This document shows, piece after piece, positions 1 through 10,386 of a stretch of 64,000 nucleotides of DNA (the stretch's first letter is position 1; the number at the start of each line of letters is the position of its first letter). Under the pieces are notes generated by a model. It saw only the letters and a program-made list of their open reading frames with translations. It ran no database searches and had not been told where the DNA came from. Source of the DNA: Ilex aquifolium. Lineage: Eukaryota > Streptophyta > Magnoliopsida > Aquifoliales > Aquifoliaceae. Location: positions 12,496,960-12,560,959 of the forward strand of contig OX637409.1 of the NCBI GenBank assembly GCA_951799425.1, in the 5' to 3' direction. The position numbers were made by a program, and so were the translations under genes.

Positions 1-39
1 GAGCTTAGTCAATGTATTGAGGTTGATCATCCCAATGAA

Positions 40-405
40 ATGCCTATTGATGTTGAATCTCCCACCACTCTTGTTTGTGAAAAATTTAATGAAGTTATTA
101 TCGCACAAGAGGCTAATGAGCGCAATGTCATTTTTCCATATATGAGTGATGTTGAGATTCACATTTCTCAACTTGGGAAAGGCATTGAAAATGAGTTAAG
201 TGTAGAAAATTTTAAGGAGAAATTGTTTACTCCATTGTTGGGATTGCAGAAACTTGCCTACATTTCTATTTGGTTGAGATTTTTGACTTCTTATGCTTTC
301 TATTGTTGGATAGATGGATTAGTAAGGGCATTTATACAACAAAAAAATGTTAAAACCAAAAAAATCAATGGACGCAAGCTCATATCCGAATTGAAGTCGG
401 ATTGA
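40..405 (+). CDS. Family A element ORF, no known domain
   Basis: A 121-residue frame whose protein resembles the minus-strand coding-like region at 18305-19148. Shared blocks include DVESPTT near the start, a VEIHISQLG motif, an aromatic stretch ending in YCWIDxLxRAFIQQKN, and a basic tail RxxISELK. It begins upstream of the window or at an internal Met; the true start is not visible. I recognise no catalytic motif, zinc knuckle or signal peptide. The central WLRFLTSYAFYCW stretch is hydrophobic and could be membrane-associated or a buried core. It belongs to the retroelement, not the host; function unknown. Confidence 0.55.
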   Translation: MPIDVESPTTLVCEKFNEVIIAQEANERNVIFPYMSDVEIHISQLGKGIENELSVENFKEKLFTPLLGLQKLAYISIWLRFLTSYAFYCWIDGLVRAFIQQKNVKTKKINGRKLISELKSD

Positions 406-574
406 CATGAACCCTTTTTGTTTTGTTTCCATGTACATAGTAGTTAGATTTCTTTTATTGTTATATTTTTATTTTCTTAATGTTGTAGTGTAGAAGTTGT
501 TTACCTCTCCCTAATTTGGACTCATTTCATTTTGAGCATCATAGTAGAAAATCTCATTCAATATCATGTGCGAG

Positions 575-590
575 TTTAAGTTGGGGGGTG
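575..590 (+). other. Internal polypurine-tract-like copy 1
   Basis: TTTAAGTTGGGGGGTG has the same core as the tract that abuts the 3' LTR at 2402-2418, but lies about 1.8 kb upstream inside the element. Confidence 0.6.
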
Positions 591-599
591 TTATTCCAA

Positions 600-627
600 A
601 AAAAAAAAAAAGGGGGGGGGGGGGGGT
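600..627 (+). repeat. Poly(A)/poly(G) homopolymer run
   Basis: A run of A is followed directly by a long run of G. The matching place in the minus-strand copy (around 17870-17900) carries a T-rich tract, so this is an unstable homopolymer inside the element. Confidence 0.85.
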
Positions 628-675
628 TTCATTTCCCAAGTTACTTTCATTTTTCTCATTGCATGATTCCTTGTG

Positions 676-711
676 CATTGAGGACAATGCATGGTTTAAG
701 TTGGGGGGGTG
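676..711 (+). other. Small hairpin plus internal polypurine-tract-like copy 2
   Basis: GCATTG-AGGA-CAATGC is a perfect 6-bp stem with a 4-base loop. Four bases on, TTTAAGTTGGGGGGG repeats the tract motif. The pair is conserved in the minus-strand relative around 17782-17815, which argues for a functional element rather than chance. Confidence 0.6.
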
Positions 712-1434
712 AGGTGCACCATTCACATGTTCCAACACTTTTTGTATAGAATAATGGAAAATGTGAAAATTTTGAAAAATTTTGGGTCCAATATTGAACT
801 ATATTCCCCTATCCTAATGGTTATGGGATTTGTGATTACTTGATCTTCATTTTGAACTTTGAATACATGAGCACATTATAGAAGTTTATCCTATTGCTAA
901 GAGTATCACATACTTGTTTGCTTTTGAACTCAACCATAAGTGCACCATGAACTTGTAATTTTGGCAATTTACGGATTGAGTTCACATTTAGTGTTTGACA
1001 TGAATAGTGGAGATGAGTAAGGACCCATGAGAGCTTTAGTGCCAATTCTTTTTGGAGGGAACTTATATTTACTCAATGAACAATTTTTCAAATTCCAAAT
1101 TTGTTCAATAATCTCATTATGCTTGTTTTGGTTAGGTGTTTTTGGGTAGTTGATTGACTTTGTCTTGAAACGCAAAATGCTCCTCCTATGCTTATCTAGA
1201 GATGATCTTAGGCCATCTTTGAAATGCTTTGAGCCTTTGCCTTTTTCTTGTGAAACATTATCTCTAGTGCCATGATTGAGCCTTAATTGAATTCGTTTCT
1301 ATGCCACACATGTAACCAAGCCATTGAAAATGATAAATATCTACCTTACCTTGGTTGTTCCTAGTGCTAAGTATGAGTTATGATAAAAGAGAAGGAAGTA
1401 TGGTGTGGAAACTCAAACAAAAGGGATGAATGAA

Positions 1435-1570
1435 GTTGAAACTCAAAAGAGTTGAATGAAAAAAAAAAAAAAAGATTGAAAATCCAAGAAAAGGAGAAAA
1501 AAAAAAGGGTGAGAAGAAGAAAAGAACAACAAAAGAAAAGGAAAATGTTAAGGAAAAGAAAGAAAAGAAA
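1435..1570 (+). repeat. A/G-rich low-complexity tract
   Basis: Long purine-rich stretch (AAAGAAAAGG-like). The relative at 16960-17070 has the complementary T/C-rich stretch. It gives spurious Phe-rich minus-strand frames. The surrounding stretch from 720 to 2400 holds no recognisable gene. Confidence 0.8.
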
Positions 1571-2401
1571 CAAAGAGTGTGGTGATGGTGTTAGCCTAGA
1601 AATCCCATAAAAAGGGAGATCTTTTTGAAATAAAGGTCATTCACTCGGAACAATCCTCTTTGTTATCCTATATCCTTCGTTTCCCTTACCTCAATATCAC
1701 CCCAAGGCCTAGTTATAACCCATGAAAGTCCTAAATGATCTAGAGAAAATGGGGGAGGCACATTTTTAAAGAAAAAGAGGAGTTGATTTTGCTATCTAAT
1801 GCCCTAGCATTCATTTCATGAGATTATGCCAAGGTTGTTTCATTTTTATGCATACTTCATTTTTCGATTATATGTGAGGTTATTTCGTTTTGAGCACAAT
1901 ATTATATCTCACATATACACATGGAGTGCATGCTCGGATAATCATTGAGTTATTCTTTGTTGAGAGAAACCCTTGGTGAGTTTTTGAATCGAAGCTTAAT
2001 TTGGATAGCCAAAGTTAATGTGAATTCTATTGTGCAAATGTTTAAATTACATGTTCATTTCACACATACACGAGTTTGAAAATGAATGTGTATGTGGATA
2101 CTCTAGAATAGCATTTAAGGCTATGATGTGTTTCATGTGTGATTGGTTCGGGTGTTCGGATCAAGTTATTGTTGACATCCCATTGCTAATTAAGATAAGG
2201 GAATATATTTTAAATATTGGATACAAAGAAAAGAAGTTTGTAGGTACCTTCAATGAAAACCTTCACGAGACAAAACTCGTCCACTAGGGATCACCTAGGG
2301 GTTTAAAGGCTTGTTGCATGTGCTAAATGCAATTGCGGAATTAGTATATGTTTTATTTTGTTTGCATGCTTTTTACATTTTGTTTGCTAGGGACTAGCAA
2401 A

Positions 2402-2418
2402 ACTTAAGTTGGGGGGTG
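2402..2418 (+). other. Polypurine tract of family A element
   Basis: ACTTAAGTTGGGGGGTG lies immediately 5' of the LTR start TGATGAGC, the expected place for the plus-strand primer. Confidence 0.85.
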
Positions 2419-4308
2419 TGATGAGCACAAAATATTGTATATTTGAAGGCCTCATTACATTCATTTTAACTCAACTTTTGCATCTAAGTACTTAGAGTTA
2501 ACCGATTTTATGAATAATGTTGAATTCTCGATGTTGCATGTTTTTATAGCTTAAATCATGTATTTTAGGACCTTGCAACTATGATGAATGTGTGGTGAGG
2601 GCATGTACACATTACATGAAGATTTGGAGGTTTAAAAGTGAAGAAATCAAGGAGGTATTGGTGTTTGGGAATAAAAGCGCCAGCAGCCACACCACTGGGT
2701 TGAAGAGCCTCGGTGTTCATCCATTTTGACCATGGTATACTTCGAATCTGAAAAATTTCAAAACATCAAAGTTGTAGATATGGATGTCTTCGGTATTTTG
2801 TCAAAATTTCAGCTCAATCCAACGGTTGGATAAAAAGTTATGCCGATTCTACGAAAAGTGGTCCGGAGCAGAAAACAGTACCGATACACAGTACCGGTAC
2901 TATACCGTTCCGGTACTGCGTACCGGTACTTCGAACTCCAGAAGGTTTAGAGTACCGGTACACAGTATCAGTACACTCCCAGAACAGCCCAGAACACCTA
3001 CAAACTCTTCTCCACTTGCTTGGGGGTCCCACCAATGATTCTCCCACTTGCCCCCAACATTTCCTTGCACATCTCCATGCCTCTCTTGCACATTTTGAAG
3101 ACTTTTAAGGCTTGGCATTAAAGGAGGATGGGAGAGAAGGGGGCTGCTCAGTGAGTTGCAGGCTAGTTCTTCCTTAGCCTGTCAAGAGCCATCATTCAGC
3201 CTCCCATTGATGGGAGGCCTGCACACAGCTAGGGGGGGACCACCATGCACGAAAGTTGAAGGCTAACTCTCCATTATATTCAGCATTTACACATTGTACC
3301 AGGGGTGGCTACCTAAGCTTAGAAAATCCATGGAAGAAGATGATGAATAGTAGATAGAAAAGCTTAGATTTTTCCATTCTCTTCTCCATTTCAATTGTTG
3401 TAAGCTTTAATTTCTTGTAATCCTTAACTCTTGCACTTTAATCTCATCTATGTCAAGTATATTTCAAGTTTAGTTAAATGTTCTACATTTCACCATTGTT
3501 GTTAAAGTTTTCTTCATTTTCATGCTTTGAAATGGGTATTAAATATTTTTCTTCATAGTTTACGATTTCTGGCATTGAGTTAAGTTTTAATCTCCATTTC
3601 AATACCATGTCTCTTTACATATTGTATGTCTTTCCTTTATGCATGAATAGCTAGATTTTTAGTTGGCTAATCCAAGGGAGACCTCCTCTTGGGTGTGCCA
3701 TTTCAACTCATTTTCTTTCCTCCTCTCGGTGTACGATGGTTCGGTTTGACTGGGTTGGGGTGAGGACGTGGTTGTGAGTCTTTGATATCCCGTAGGCATT
3801 GTCACGGGTTATGCTTGGATCCTCACCTCCCTTTAGTCCCGAGCTTCCCACGAATCAATCGTTCATCTATGCACCATTGGGGGAAGACTTGAGTTGATTT
3901 GGTATTCCCATTGGAATGACCTCTTCAGATTAACCAACACTTGTTTTTCTTGCATTTCCATTCACAAACACAACCACAAAACTCAAACAAAAGATTTTTC
4001 ACTTTCTTTACCTTTTGCAAAATCACCTTCACACAACTTGAACTTTCCTTCCCTGAGGAGACGACCTTGGAATACTTTTCCAAGTAAAACACTGACACAC
4101 AAAAGACTCTTTGCGATTGGGGAGCACTTTTGTTCACACACCCACATTTCATTCACATTTTGTTCATTCCATTTTCCACCAATCCGTTGCTGCCTAATCT
4201 CTTGCATCACCCCGAGAGAGAGTGACACTCCCTTTCACACATAAGTCATATACACATGTCAAAGGGTGATGTTTAGGGGTTGGAAACAACAACGTTTTTC
4301 ACCAATCA
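2419..4308 (+). repeat. Family A 3' LTR
   Basis: Starts TGATGAGCAC and ends ACCAATCA, 1890 bp, giving TG...CA termini. It follows a polypurine tract and aligns along its length with the LTRs at 14199-16103 and 19282-21184 in opposite orientation. It holds a TTGTAGAT...AAAAAGTTATG block near 2772-2845, a palindrome array (2876-2975), the AAGCTTAG segment near 3317, and the GGTTTGACTGGGTTG segment near 3743 that recurs in every family member. No gene is seen inside. Confidence 0.9.
2876..2975 (+). repeat. GTACCGGTAC palindrome array in A LTR
   Basis: Several perfect or near copies of the self-complementary 10-mer GTACCGGTAC lie within about 100 bp. The equivalent place in other A copies carries a different palindrome (CTACCGGTAG or CTTCCGGAAG). 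Confidence 0.85.
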
Positions 4309-4464
4309 GAATGGTCTTGGGAGGGTTGATTTTAGGTAGAAATAGGGAATGAGGGATGTCTTGAGGTCTGGGTAATGAAGGGTCACCGAGGATTTGGGGG
4401 TTTTTGGGTGGTTTTGAAATGAAGAAGACGAACCAAGCTTTTATGGCCTGAGTCATAACGTCCG

Positions 4465-4735
4465 AACGTCAATGGCGTTCGAACGTGTGTAGAAAGATTT
4501 TTAAAAGATCGTTCGACCGTGAGTGACATTCAAACGTGGTGAGCTCCCAGTACTTATGAGTTCTGTCAGAGACCAAAGTAGTGCAAGGTCATGACGTTCA
4601 AACGTGATATCCTCGTTCAAATGGTCTATTGGCGTTTGAACGTGATACCCTTTGAGTTCCTTCAGAGGCTTCATCATAGGTTGAGTACTGTGAGCAGCTG
4701 ACGTTCGAACGTCACTTGGCGTTCGAACGTTGAAT
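4465..4735 (-). repeat. GTTCGAACG palindrome cluster
   Basis: Repeated GCGTTCGAACGT-type words and decayed versions lie in the distal tail of the Athila/Tat fragment. The same word is found in the D LTR at 11501-11883, suggesting shared regulatory sequence. A CCATAAAAG TATA-like word on the minus strand lies just downstream. Confidence 0.6.
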
Positions 4736-5013
4736 CAAAAATAAAATAAATAAAAATTATGCAATACATTATACACAATCAGAGAGGTTTATACACACAA
4801 GTTTGAACTAAAAATTCCATGGCGTCTTAGGACAAGTCCCTACCCACGCTTTAGGTTGGTATTCTAGGACATTCCTTACTCGGCCCATGTTTTCATTTTA
4901 GTCAAAAGAGTTTGTACATTTAACAATAAAGATTTTTACAGTTTTTACAAAAATTCGGACCTTTGGCTTTCATCCCCAAAACACATTTTTCCACAGTTTT
5001 GTTAAAAAACAGT

Positions 5014-5424
5014 CTAATCTGAGTCGTCCTTTGTCTCCGTGTCTTTCGAACAACCAGTGACTCTCCCAATTTCCTGTCTCACAAACCGGTTAAACAAAGT
5101 ACTGGAATAGCATAGCGTCTCAGGGTAATCCTTACTCAGCCCATTCACTATCCAGTCTAATCGATCGAGTGCACGACCGAAAATTGGTTTAGAACACTGA
5201 TTACATCTTTTCTCGTGAAAGACTCTGCCACACTGTTTACAGGCACCAAGCCTTTTGGCACGTTGGCGTTTAGCAAAAGTGCTTCTGTCACAGAGGGGTT
5301 TCTCTTGTTCTTCTCGAATTTCGGCTTTCCTTACCAGTCTTGTTTTTCTCATGATCACAGTATGCACATCAGATGGAAAAGTGCGTAGAACTCCCAGACT
5401 AAACCAAAAAAGTTTAACATCCAT
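5014..5424 (-). CDS. Retroelement accessory ORF, zinc-ribbon-like
   Basis: A 136-residue frame downstream of integrase and of an internal purine-tract motif, in the position where Athila-type elements may carry an extra, env-position ORF. The N-terminal third is basic (RKTRLVRK, KRQRAKR). The middle has C-x2-C-x8-C-x2-C (CKQCGRVFHEKRCNQC), which could bind one zinc ion. The C-terminal part (LDRLDWIVNGLSKDYPET and on) has no motif I recognise, and the extreme end is acidic. There is no signal peptide or membrane segment, so it is not an obvious envelope protein. The Met used is the first in frame; a second Met lies about 24 codons in. Function unknown; a captured host fragment is possible. Confidence 0.5.
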   Translation of the reverse strand: MDVKLFWFSLGVLRTFPSDVHTVIMRKTRLVRKAEIREEQEKPLCDRSTFAKRQRAKRLGACKQCGRVFHEKRCNQCSKPIFGRALDRLDWIVNGLSKDYPETLCYSSTLFNRFVRQEIGRVTGCSKDTETKDDSD

Positions 5425-5615
5425 GTTTTCTAAGCTTTAAGACTCACTATCTGGTTCTTTAACGTCTGCCAGTCACAAAGAAAATTGGAACTGACTCACA
5501 GACCTGATCATCAATTTATGTAAAACACGAGGCACGATACACAATATGATCAGAAACAGCAACAACAACAACAAAAACAAAAATTTTACGAGCACAAAAT
5601 ATGAACTGTAGTTCT

Positions 5616-5634
5616 CACCCCCCAACCTAAACTG
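5616..5634 (-). other. Purine-tract-like motif, internal
   Basis: On the minus strand this reads TTTAGGTTGGGGGGTGAGA, the same core as the family A tracts. It lies between integrase and the accessory ORF, not next to a visible LTR. Confidence 0.55.
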
Positions 5635-5924
5635 AACACTGTCCCCAATGTTTCGAATTTACCAGTGTATGGATCTTGGAGATAAGGTTGAATGGTAGAG
5701 ATCTGTTCATCTGCCGAAACCTACAAATAAAAATACACAAATTACTCATCTTTGCGCAGATCTGGGTTTCGGGTAGGATGGAAATCTTTATGTGTGAGTG
5801 CGAACAAGAGAAGGATAGCCATGAGTAAATACAAGATTAAAATTGAAAGCATGAAGCAAAGGACTGTATTTGTGGAGTGTGTAGTCATTGGTTTGCAGAG
5901 GATGGGTCGTTTATCAGATAACAG

Positions 5925-5978
5925 AGAAAAACGAAGAAGAAAAAGAAGAAGAAGAAGAAGAGAAAGAAGAAAAAGAGG
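5925..5978. repeat. GAA-rich microsatellite
   Basis: Imperfect (GAA)n / (AAGAAG)n run within the Athila/Tat fragment. It gives meaningless Arg/Glu/Lys- or Phe-rich frames. Confidence 0.85.
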
Positions 5979-6065
5979 GGGGGCCAACAGCGACAGCTGG
6001 GAAAAAGTGGAAAAAAATTGGGGGCCTTATGAAGGCGTCCCAACGGGTCGGGTTGGGTTGGATTT

Positions 6066-7231
6066 TTAACCCGATCCATTTGAGTGTCGAAAGGGGTGAA
6101 TCTTGGAGGAATATTCTGGTTCCATTAAAAGAATGGTTTCCACATTTTTAACAAAGTCCTCCAAATATGGTTTCAACCGCTGACCATTAACAGTAAAGAT
6201 ATTACCGTTCGATGGGTTTTCTACTTCAACTACTCCATGTCCAAGCACCTTTTTGTCAATATAAGGCCCAGTCCATCTTGACTTCAACTTACCAGGAAAG
6301 AGGAGGAGTCTTGAATTAAACAATAGGACTTTTTGAGAAGGTTCAAAAGACTTCCGCACAATGTTCTTGTCATGAAAAAATTTCATCCTAGTTTTAGCAA
6401 TCTTAGCATTCTCATATGCTTTATTTCTCAATTCCTCCAATTCATTTATCTAAAGTTTCCTTGCTAGTCCGACCTTGTCCATATCAAAATTTATTATTTT
6501 TAATGGCCCAGTATGCCCTATGTTCCAATTCCACAAGTAGGTGACACAGCTTTCCATAGACTAATTGATAAGGAGACATGCCCAAAATTGTTTTGAAAGC
6601 AGTGCGATAAGCCCAGAGTGCATCAGTGAGTCTTGACGAAAAATCTTTACAGTCTGGATTTACCGTTTTTTCTAAAATTGATTTGATCTTCCGATTAGCT
6701 AATTCAGCCTGTCCACTGGTCTGTGGGTGATAAGGGGTTGCAATTTTGTGAAAGATCAAGTATTTTTTCATCAAATTCCAAAAAGGACGATTGCAAAAAT
6801 GAGCACCCCCATCACTTACGATTGATTTCGGAATTCCAAACCGAGACAAAATATTTTCTTTCAAAAACTTGATCACTATGCGGTGATCATTGTTTCGGCA
6901 TGAAATTACGTCAACCCATTTGAATACATAGTCTACGGCCACTAAAATGTACAGATAGTCAAAGGAAGGGGGGAATGGTCCCATAAAATCGATGCCCCAA
7001 CAGTAAAAAATTTCTATTACTAGAATGGGGTTTAAGGGCATCATGTTTCTTTTAGAAATGCTTCCCATCCTTTGGCATCTATCGCAAGTTAAACAAAAGG
7101 CATGGACATCTTTGAAAAGTGTGGGCCAGTAAATTCCACACTGCAATATTTTTGCAGCGGTTTTCCTTGATGAAAAATGGCCACCACATGCTTCAGAATG
7201 ACAAAATGTAGAATACACTGAGGAAGTCAAG
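6066..7231 (-). pseudogene. Athila/Tat-type integrase region
   Basis: Conceptual translation shows, in order, an HSEACGGHF...CLTCDRCQR zinc-binding start (HHCC type), a catalytic core with [23 protein letters not shown] and a downstream [13 protein letters not shown] block (the D, D, E positions), the [19 protein letters not shown] signature, and a C-terminal LLFNSRLLLFPGKLKSRWTGP block typical of the Athila/Tat branch. No chromodomain follows, unlike the B elements. It is a fossil with a small number of breaks and no upstream RT. Related tail sequence lies on the plus strand at 63427-63950. Confidence 0.8.
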
Positions 7232-8109
7232 AATTCAGAAAATCAGAGAAACCGTACCGGTATGCCATACCGGTACGCTGAGGCTACTGGAGTTCGACGT
7301 ACCGGTACGCCATACCGATACACTCTGCTGAAACAGCCTAGATATTGCTGGCCATTCTCTGCTACTTTGAGGGTCCCACCAAAGACAATCTCTCACCTGT
7401 TTTTGACTCTTCCAACACCATGGACACCCCTTGAACATCTCTCATTGGACTTTTGGAGCCTTGGTGATCAATGAGGAGAGAGAAGAGAGTGATGCTGGGT
7501 GTGCAGACAAGGTCTGCACCACCCTGTCCAACCCACCCTATTGGTAGCCCTATGAAGGGAGATCACATCACTGAGCTATGGGACCCTCCAGGGATGTTTT
7601 TGGGGGAGAGATACACCAATATATTGGAGATACATTGTAATACACAAGGGAATATAGAGAGAGAACCTCTAGGAAGAAGATGAATAGTGTTAGAGAGAGA
7701 AGTTGAGATTTTTACATTTTCTTCCATGCATTGTCTTCCATTTTCATGTAAGAATCTTCTAAGCTCTATTAAAAGTCTTTAATGCCATCTATTTCAAGTT
7801 TTTTGCAAGTTTAGTCTTCCATTAAAGCTTTCACCATTAATGCTTCTATGTTCTTAAATATCTTAGCTTTAAATGGGTATTGAATGTATTCTCATATAGT
7901 ATTTGTTTTCTTGCATTAATTTAGCTATAATCTTCATCTCTTTAGAATGTCTTTCCATTTCATTATTATCTTTAATTTGAGCATGAGTAGCTAAGTCTTT
8001 AAGTTGGGTAATCCAAGGGAGACCACCTCTTGGGTGTGCCACTTCAACTCATTTTCATTATTCCTCTCAGAGTACGATGGCTCGGTTTGACTAGGTTGGG
8101 GTGAGGATA

Positions 8110-8287
8110 TGTGAGATCCTGGAATCCCACATCGGTTAGGGAAAGGAAAGTTGTTGGGCTTATAAGTAAGCCCCTCGCCTTACATGGCATAAGACATTTT
8201 CCCAGGGGTACTGGGAGGAACAAAACCGTGAGGGCCAGTGGGCCCAAAGCAGACAATATTATGTCATGTGGAGGGTGGGGTGTTACA
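8110..8287 (+). repeat. TRIM 5' LTR
   Basis: 178 bp, TG...CA termini, nearly identical to 8411-8588. Confidence 0.9.
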
Positions 8288-8290
8288 AGT

Positions 8291-8303
8291 TGGTATCAGA
8301 GCC
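8291..8303 (+). other. TRIM primer-binding site (tRNA-iMet)
   Basis: TGGTATCAGAGCC, three bases after the LTR, is complementary to the 3' end of plant initiator tRNA-Met. The B elements use the same site. Confidence 0.85.
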
Positions 8304-8397
8304 GACTCTCACCTGGATCGAGTGTGGGGCCTTGCAGTCATGTGTATGTGGGTGGGCAAGTAGCTGACGAGCTACTACACGGGGACGTACAACCCTT

Positions 8398-8409
8398 AAG
8401 GGGGGTCGA
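8398..8409 (+). other. TRIM polypurine tract
   Basis: AAGGGGGGTCGA directly precedes the second LTR. Confidence 0.8.
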
Positions 8410-8410
8410 T

Positions 8411-8588
8411 TGTCAGATCCTGGAATCCCACATCGGTTAGGGAGAGGAAATTTGCTGGGCTTATAAGTAAGCCTCTCGCCTTACATGGCATAAGGCCTTT
8501 TCCTAGGGGTACTGGGAGGAACAAAACCGTGAGGGCCAGTGGGCCTAAAGCGGACAATATTATGCCACGTGGAGGGTGGGGTGTTACA
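8411..8588 (+). repeat. TRIM 3' LTR
   Basis: 178 bp direct repeat of 8110-8287, with TG...CA termini. Confidence 0.9.
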
Positions 8589-9139
8589 AGTATTGTAAGA
8601 CCCCGTATTAAAAGTAAATAAGCTTAATATTATCTTAAGAGTTCTCCTAAGATAAATAAAATGATGGTAGAAAATTATAATCATTGTTAGAATATTGATT
8701 TTGAAGTTTGAGTTTCAAGCATATTGATTTTCGGAGTAAATTGAGTTTTGGAGATTTTTAAATTTGAGAAGGGTGATAAAGTAATTTTATAAATATGTTA
8801 GGTAAAATAAGGTTTCTATTGAATCCAAAAGGTTGAAAAATATTGGAAGATGTTATACGAGTTGTATTAGAAGTTTAGAAGCATTATAGAGTTAAAACCT
8901 ATTTTGGAGAGGATTTGGGTAGAAAAGGATTTGACATAACCTTAGTATTTTTGCTATAACTTGTTGTCATGATATCTGATTTCTCTGAAATATATACAGT
9001 AGCAACTAGACTTCAAGGGTTACAAAATTGTATTTCACGAAAATTTCGTGAATTGGTTTCTAACTAGGTCAAAACCGAGCTGGAAGTCAGGGGCAGACTT
9101 CTACCCGCGCCCCTACGGGAATTCTCTATTTGTTTAGCC

Positions 9140-9147
9140 TATAAATA
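9140..9147 (+). promoter_or_regulatory. TATA box of F LTR
   Basis: TATAAATA in CCTATAAATACC, about 550 bp into the LTR, matching the position and context of the B LTR TATA boxes. Confidence 0.6.
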
Positions 9148-10293
9148 CCTTAGGCCCGTGATGTAAAGAGTATTTACCTATTTTTCAACCCCAAGAAACC
9201 TAGAAAAGTTTGAGGAGAAGATAAGGAGGAAGCATGAGCTGAATCTTAAAGGATTAACGCAAAGTAATTACTACGAAACACATTGGGATCAAGATTCAAG
9301 AATCAAGGTAGGGGTTTCTTCCTAAACTTGTTCATTGAGGCTAGGATTAATATATATGTATGTTTTGATTCTAAATCATATATATATGTTATGAAATCAT
9401 TGTTCTTGATTTTCTTGCAAATCATATCATGTCTTGAATAAGGTTATCGTTTGATAGCCATAAAAATTCTCTTTCTTATTATCAAAACCCTAGTTTTCAA
9501 GAAATATAGATTTTAATCTTGATATTCCACTGTTCTTGATTTAAAAGCCCTAGTGTTTTATTTAAACAATAAAATTATATTTCTTGATGATCTCTTGCAT
9601 ATTTTATTGAGTTGTTCTAGAAACATACATGTGGAATTATGGTTCTTGATTTACCTGTGGAATTATGGTTTTTGGTTTACCTGTGATTTGGTGAATTAGT
9701 TTGGTATTGTATCTCTTGTGTGGATATTTTGATGAACATGGGTGACCGTTGACCGAGTATCGTAGAGTGGGTAGATGCGTTTCTTACTCTGTGCGGGTTT
9801 GAATTTTTCCTACCACTCGTAGTGGGGTTGGTGCCTTGTGAGGACCAAACCACTATTCACTCACGGGTACCGAGGATGAGGGTTAGTATACTATTCCTGG
9901 GTTGGATTCGTCACTGCCGATGCGTCGATATACGCTCTTCCTAAAGTTGTGTATCCTTGCGAGGATTGCGTGTGTGTGTGTGGGCCAGGATATTCTCAGT
10001 GTGTGCATTCATATGAAGTCTTACTACATACCTGAGATACAATGTTAGTAATGGGAAACTTAGATGGATGAAGACGTGGTATTGTTGTACTTCTTCGTTT
10101 TATTTATTGGTACTACGTAAACTTGAGATCTAATAAATTGTCACTGTTTTATTTCAAAAGTTATATATATATATATGATATTTTGGTAAAATGGGTCCGA
10201 CCTATTTTACATGTTTTTCAAAACCTTGTTCGAGCTTAGGAGGATTTTTCTACAGAGCTTAGTGCTCACCCCCTACAAACAACATTTTTTTCA

Positions 10294-10386
10294 TATTATG
10301 GTTTAAAGGAAGAGCTCGGATTGGATGAGCAAGTACATTGGGAAGCTCAAATTGATGGGAATGTGGATCCTGAGGTGGATGTTTAG
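10294..10386 (+). other. Conserved 30-codon LTR frame (F copy)
   Basis: Thirty codons plus TAG, containing KEELGLDE and DGNVDPEVDV. It has exactly the length and frame of the B-family copies at 53820, 33667, 42566, 61657, 27115 and 46142. No in-frame start ATG is evident. Confidence 0.6.

Larger units (their letters stand above)
1..4308 (+). mobile_element. Non-autonomous family A LTR retrotransposon, 3' part
   Basis: The interior (1-2418) ends in a purine tract directly followed by a complete 3' LTR (2419-4308). The interior is collinear with the minus-strand element at 14199-21184, which shows both LTRs and an Asp-tRNA primer site, so this is the same family in the other orientation. No gag, protease, RT or integrase similarity is visible; only a short family-specific coding-like region is present at the left edge. 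The 5' LTR lies outside the window, so a target-site duplication cannot be tested. It abuts a minus-strand Athila/Tat fragment at 4309. Confidence 0.85.
4309..7231 (-). mobile_element. Athila/Tat-like element fragment, 3' part
   Basis: Reading on the minus strand: integrase (7231 to 6066), a low-complexity segment, a purine-tract-like motif (5616-5634), a 136-codon accessory ORF (5424-5014), then a long non-coding tail with GTTCGAAC palindromes that is probably LTR or sub-LTR sequence. gag, protease and RT are absent. Both ends abut family A sequence, at 4308 and about 7232. No LTR pair is visible, so extents are approximate. A fossil. Confidence 0.7.
8110..8588 (+). mobile_element. TRIM (miniature LTR retrotransposon), complete
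   Basis: Two 178-bp direct repeats (8110-8287 and 8411-8588) flank a 123-bp interior holding only a primer-binding site and a polypurine tract, the defining layout of a TRIM. The LTRs begin TGTgAGATCC / TGTcAGATCC and end GTGTTACA. They carry CCCACATCGG and GGACAATATT words that are widespread in angiosperm TRIMs. There is no coding capacity and no 5S-like promoter, so it is not Cassandra. The left flank is GGATA, but the right flank (AGTAT) is not a clean match, probably because it landed at or near the start of the neighbouring F LTR. It must be moved by another element's enzymes. Confidence 0.88.

Noticed and set aside
516-749. 77-codon frame with a Lys/Gly homopolymer centre
   Set aside because: It is created by the poly(A)/poly(G) run and overlaps the purine-tract motifs of the A interior.
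4259-4456. 65-codon minus-strand frame at the A LTR / Athila fragment boundary
   Set aside because: It crosses the junction between two elements, so it cannot be an inherited gene.
8111-8440. 109-codon plus-strand frame
   Set aside because: It runs across the TRIM LTR, primer site and interior; no coding conservation expected.
8110-8588. TRIM as a Cassandra element
   Set aside because: No 5S rRNA-like promoter segment is visible in the LTR.
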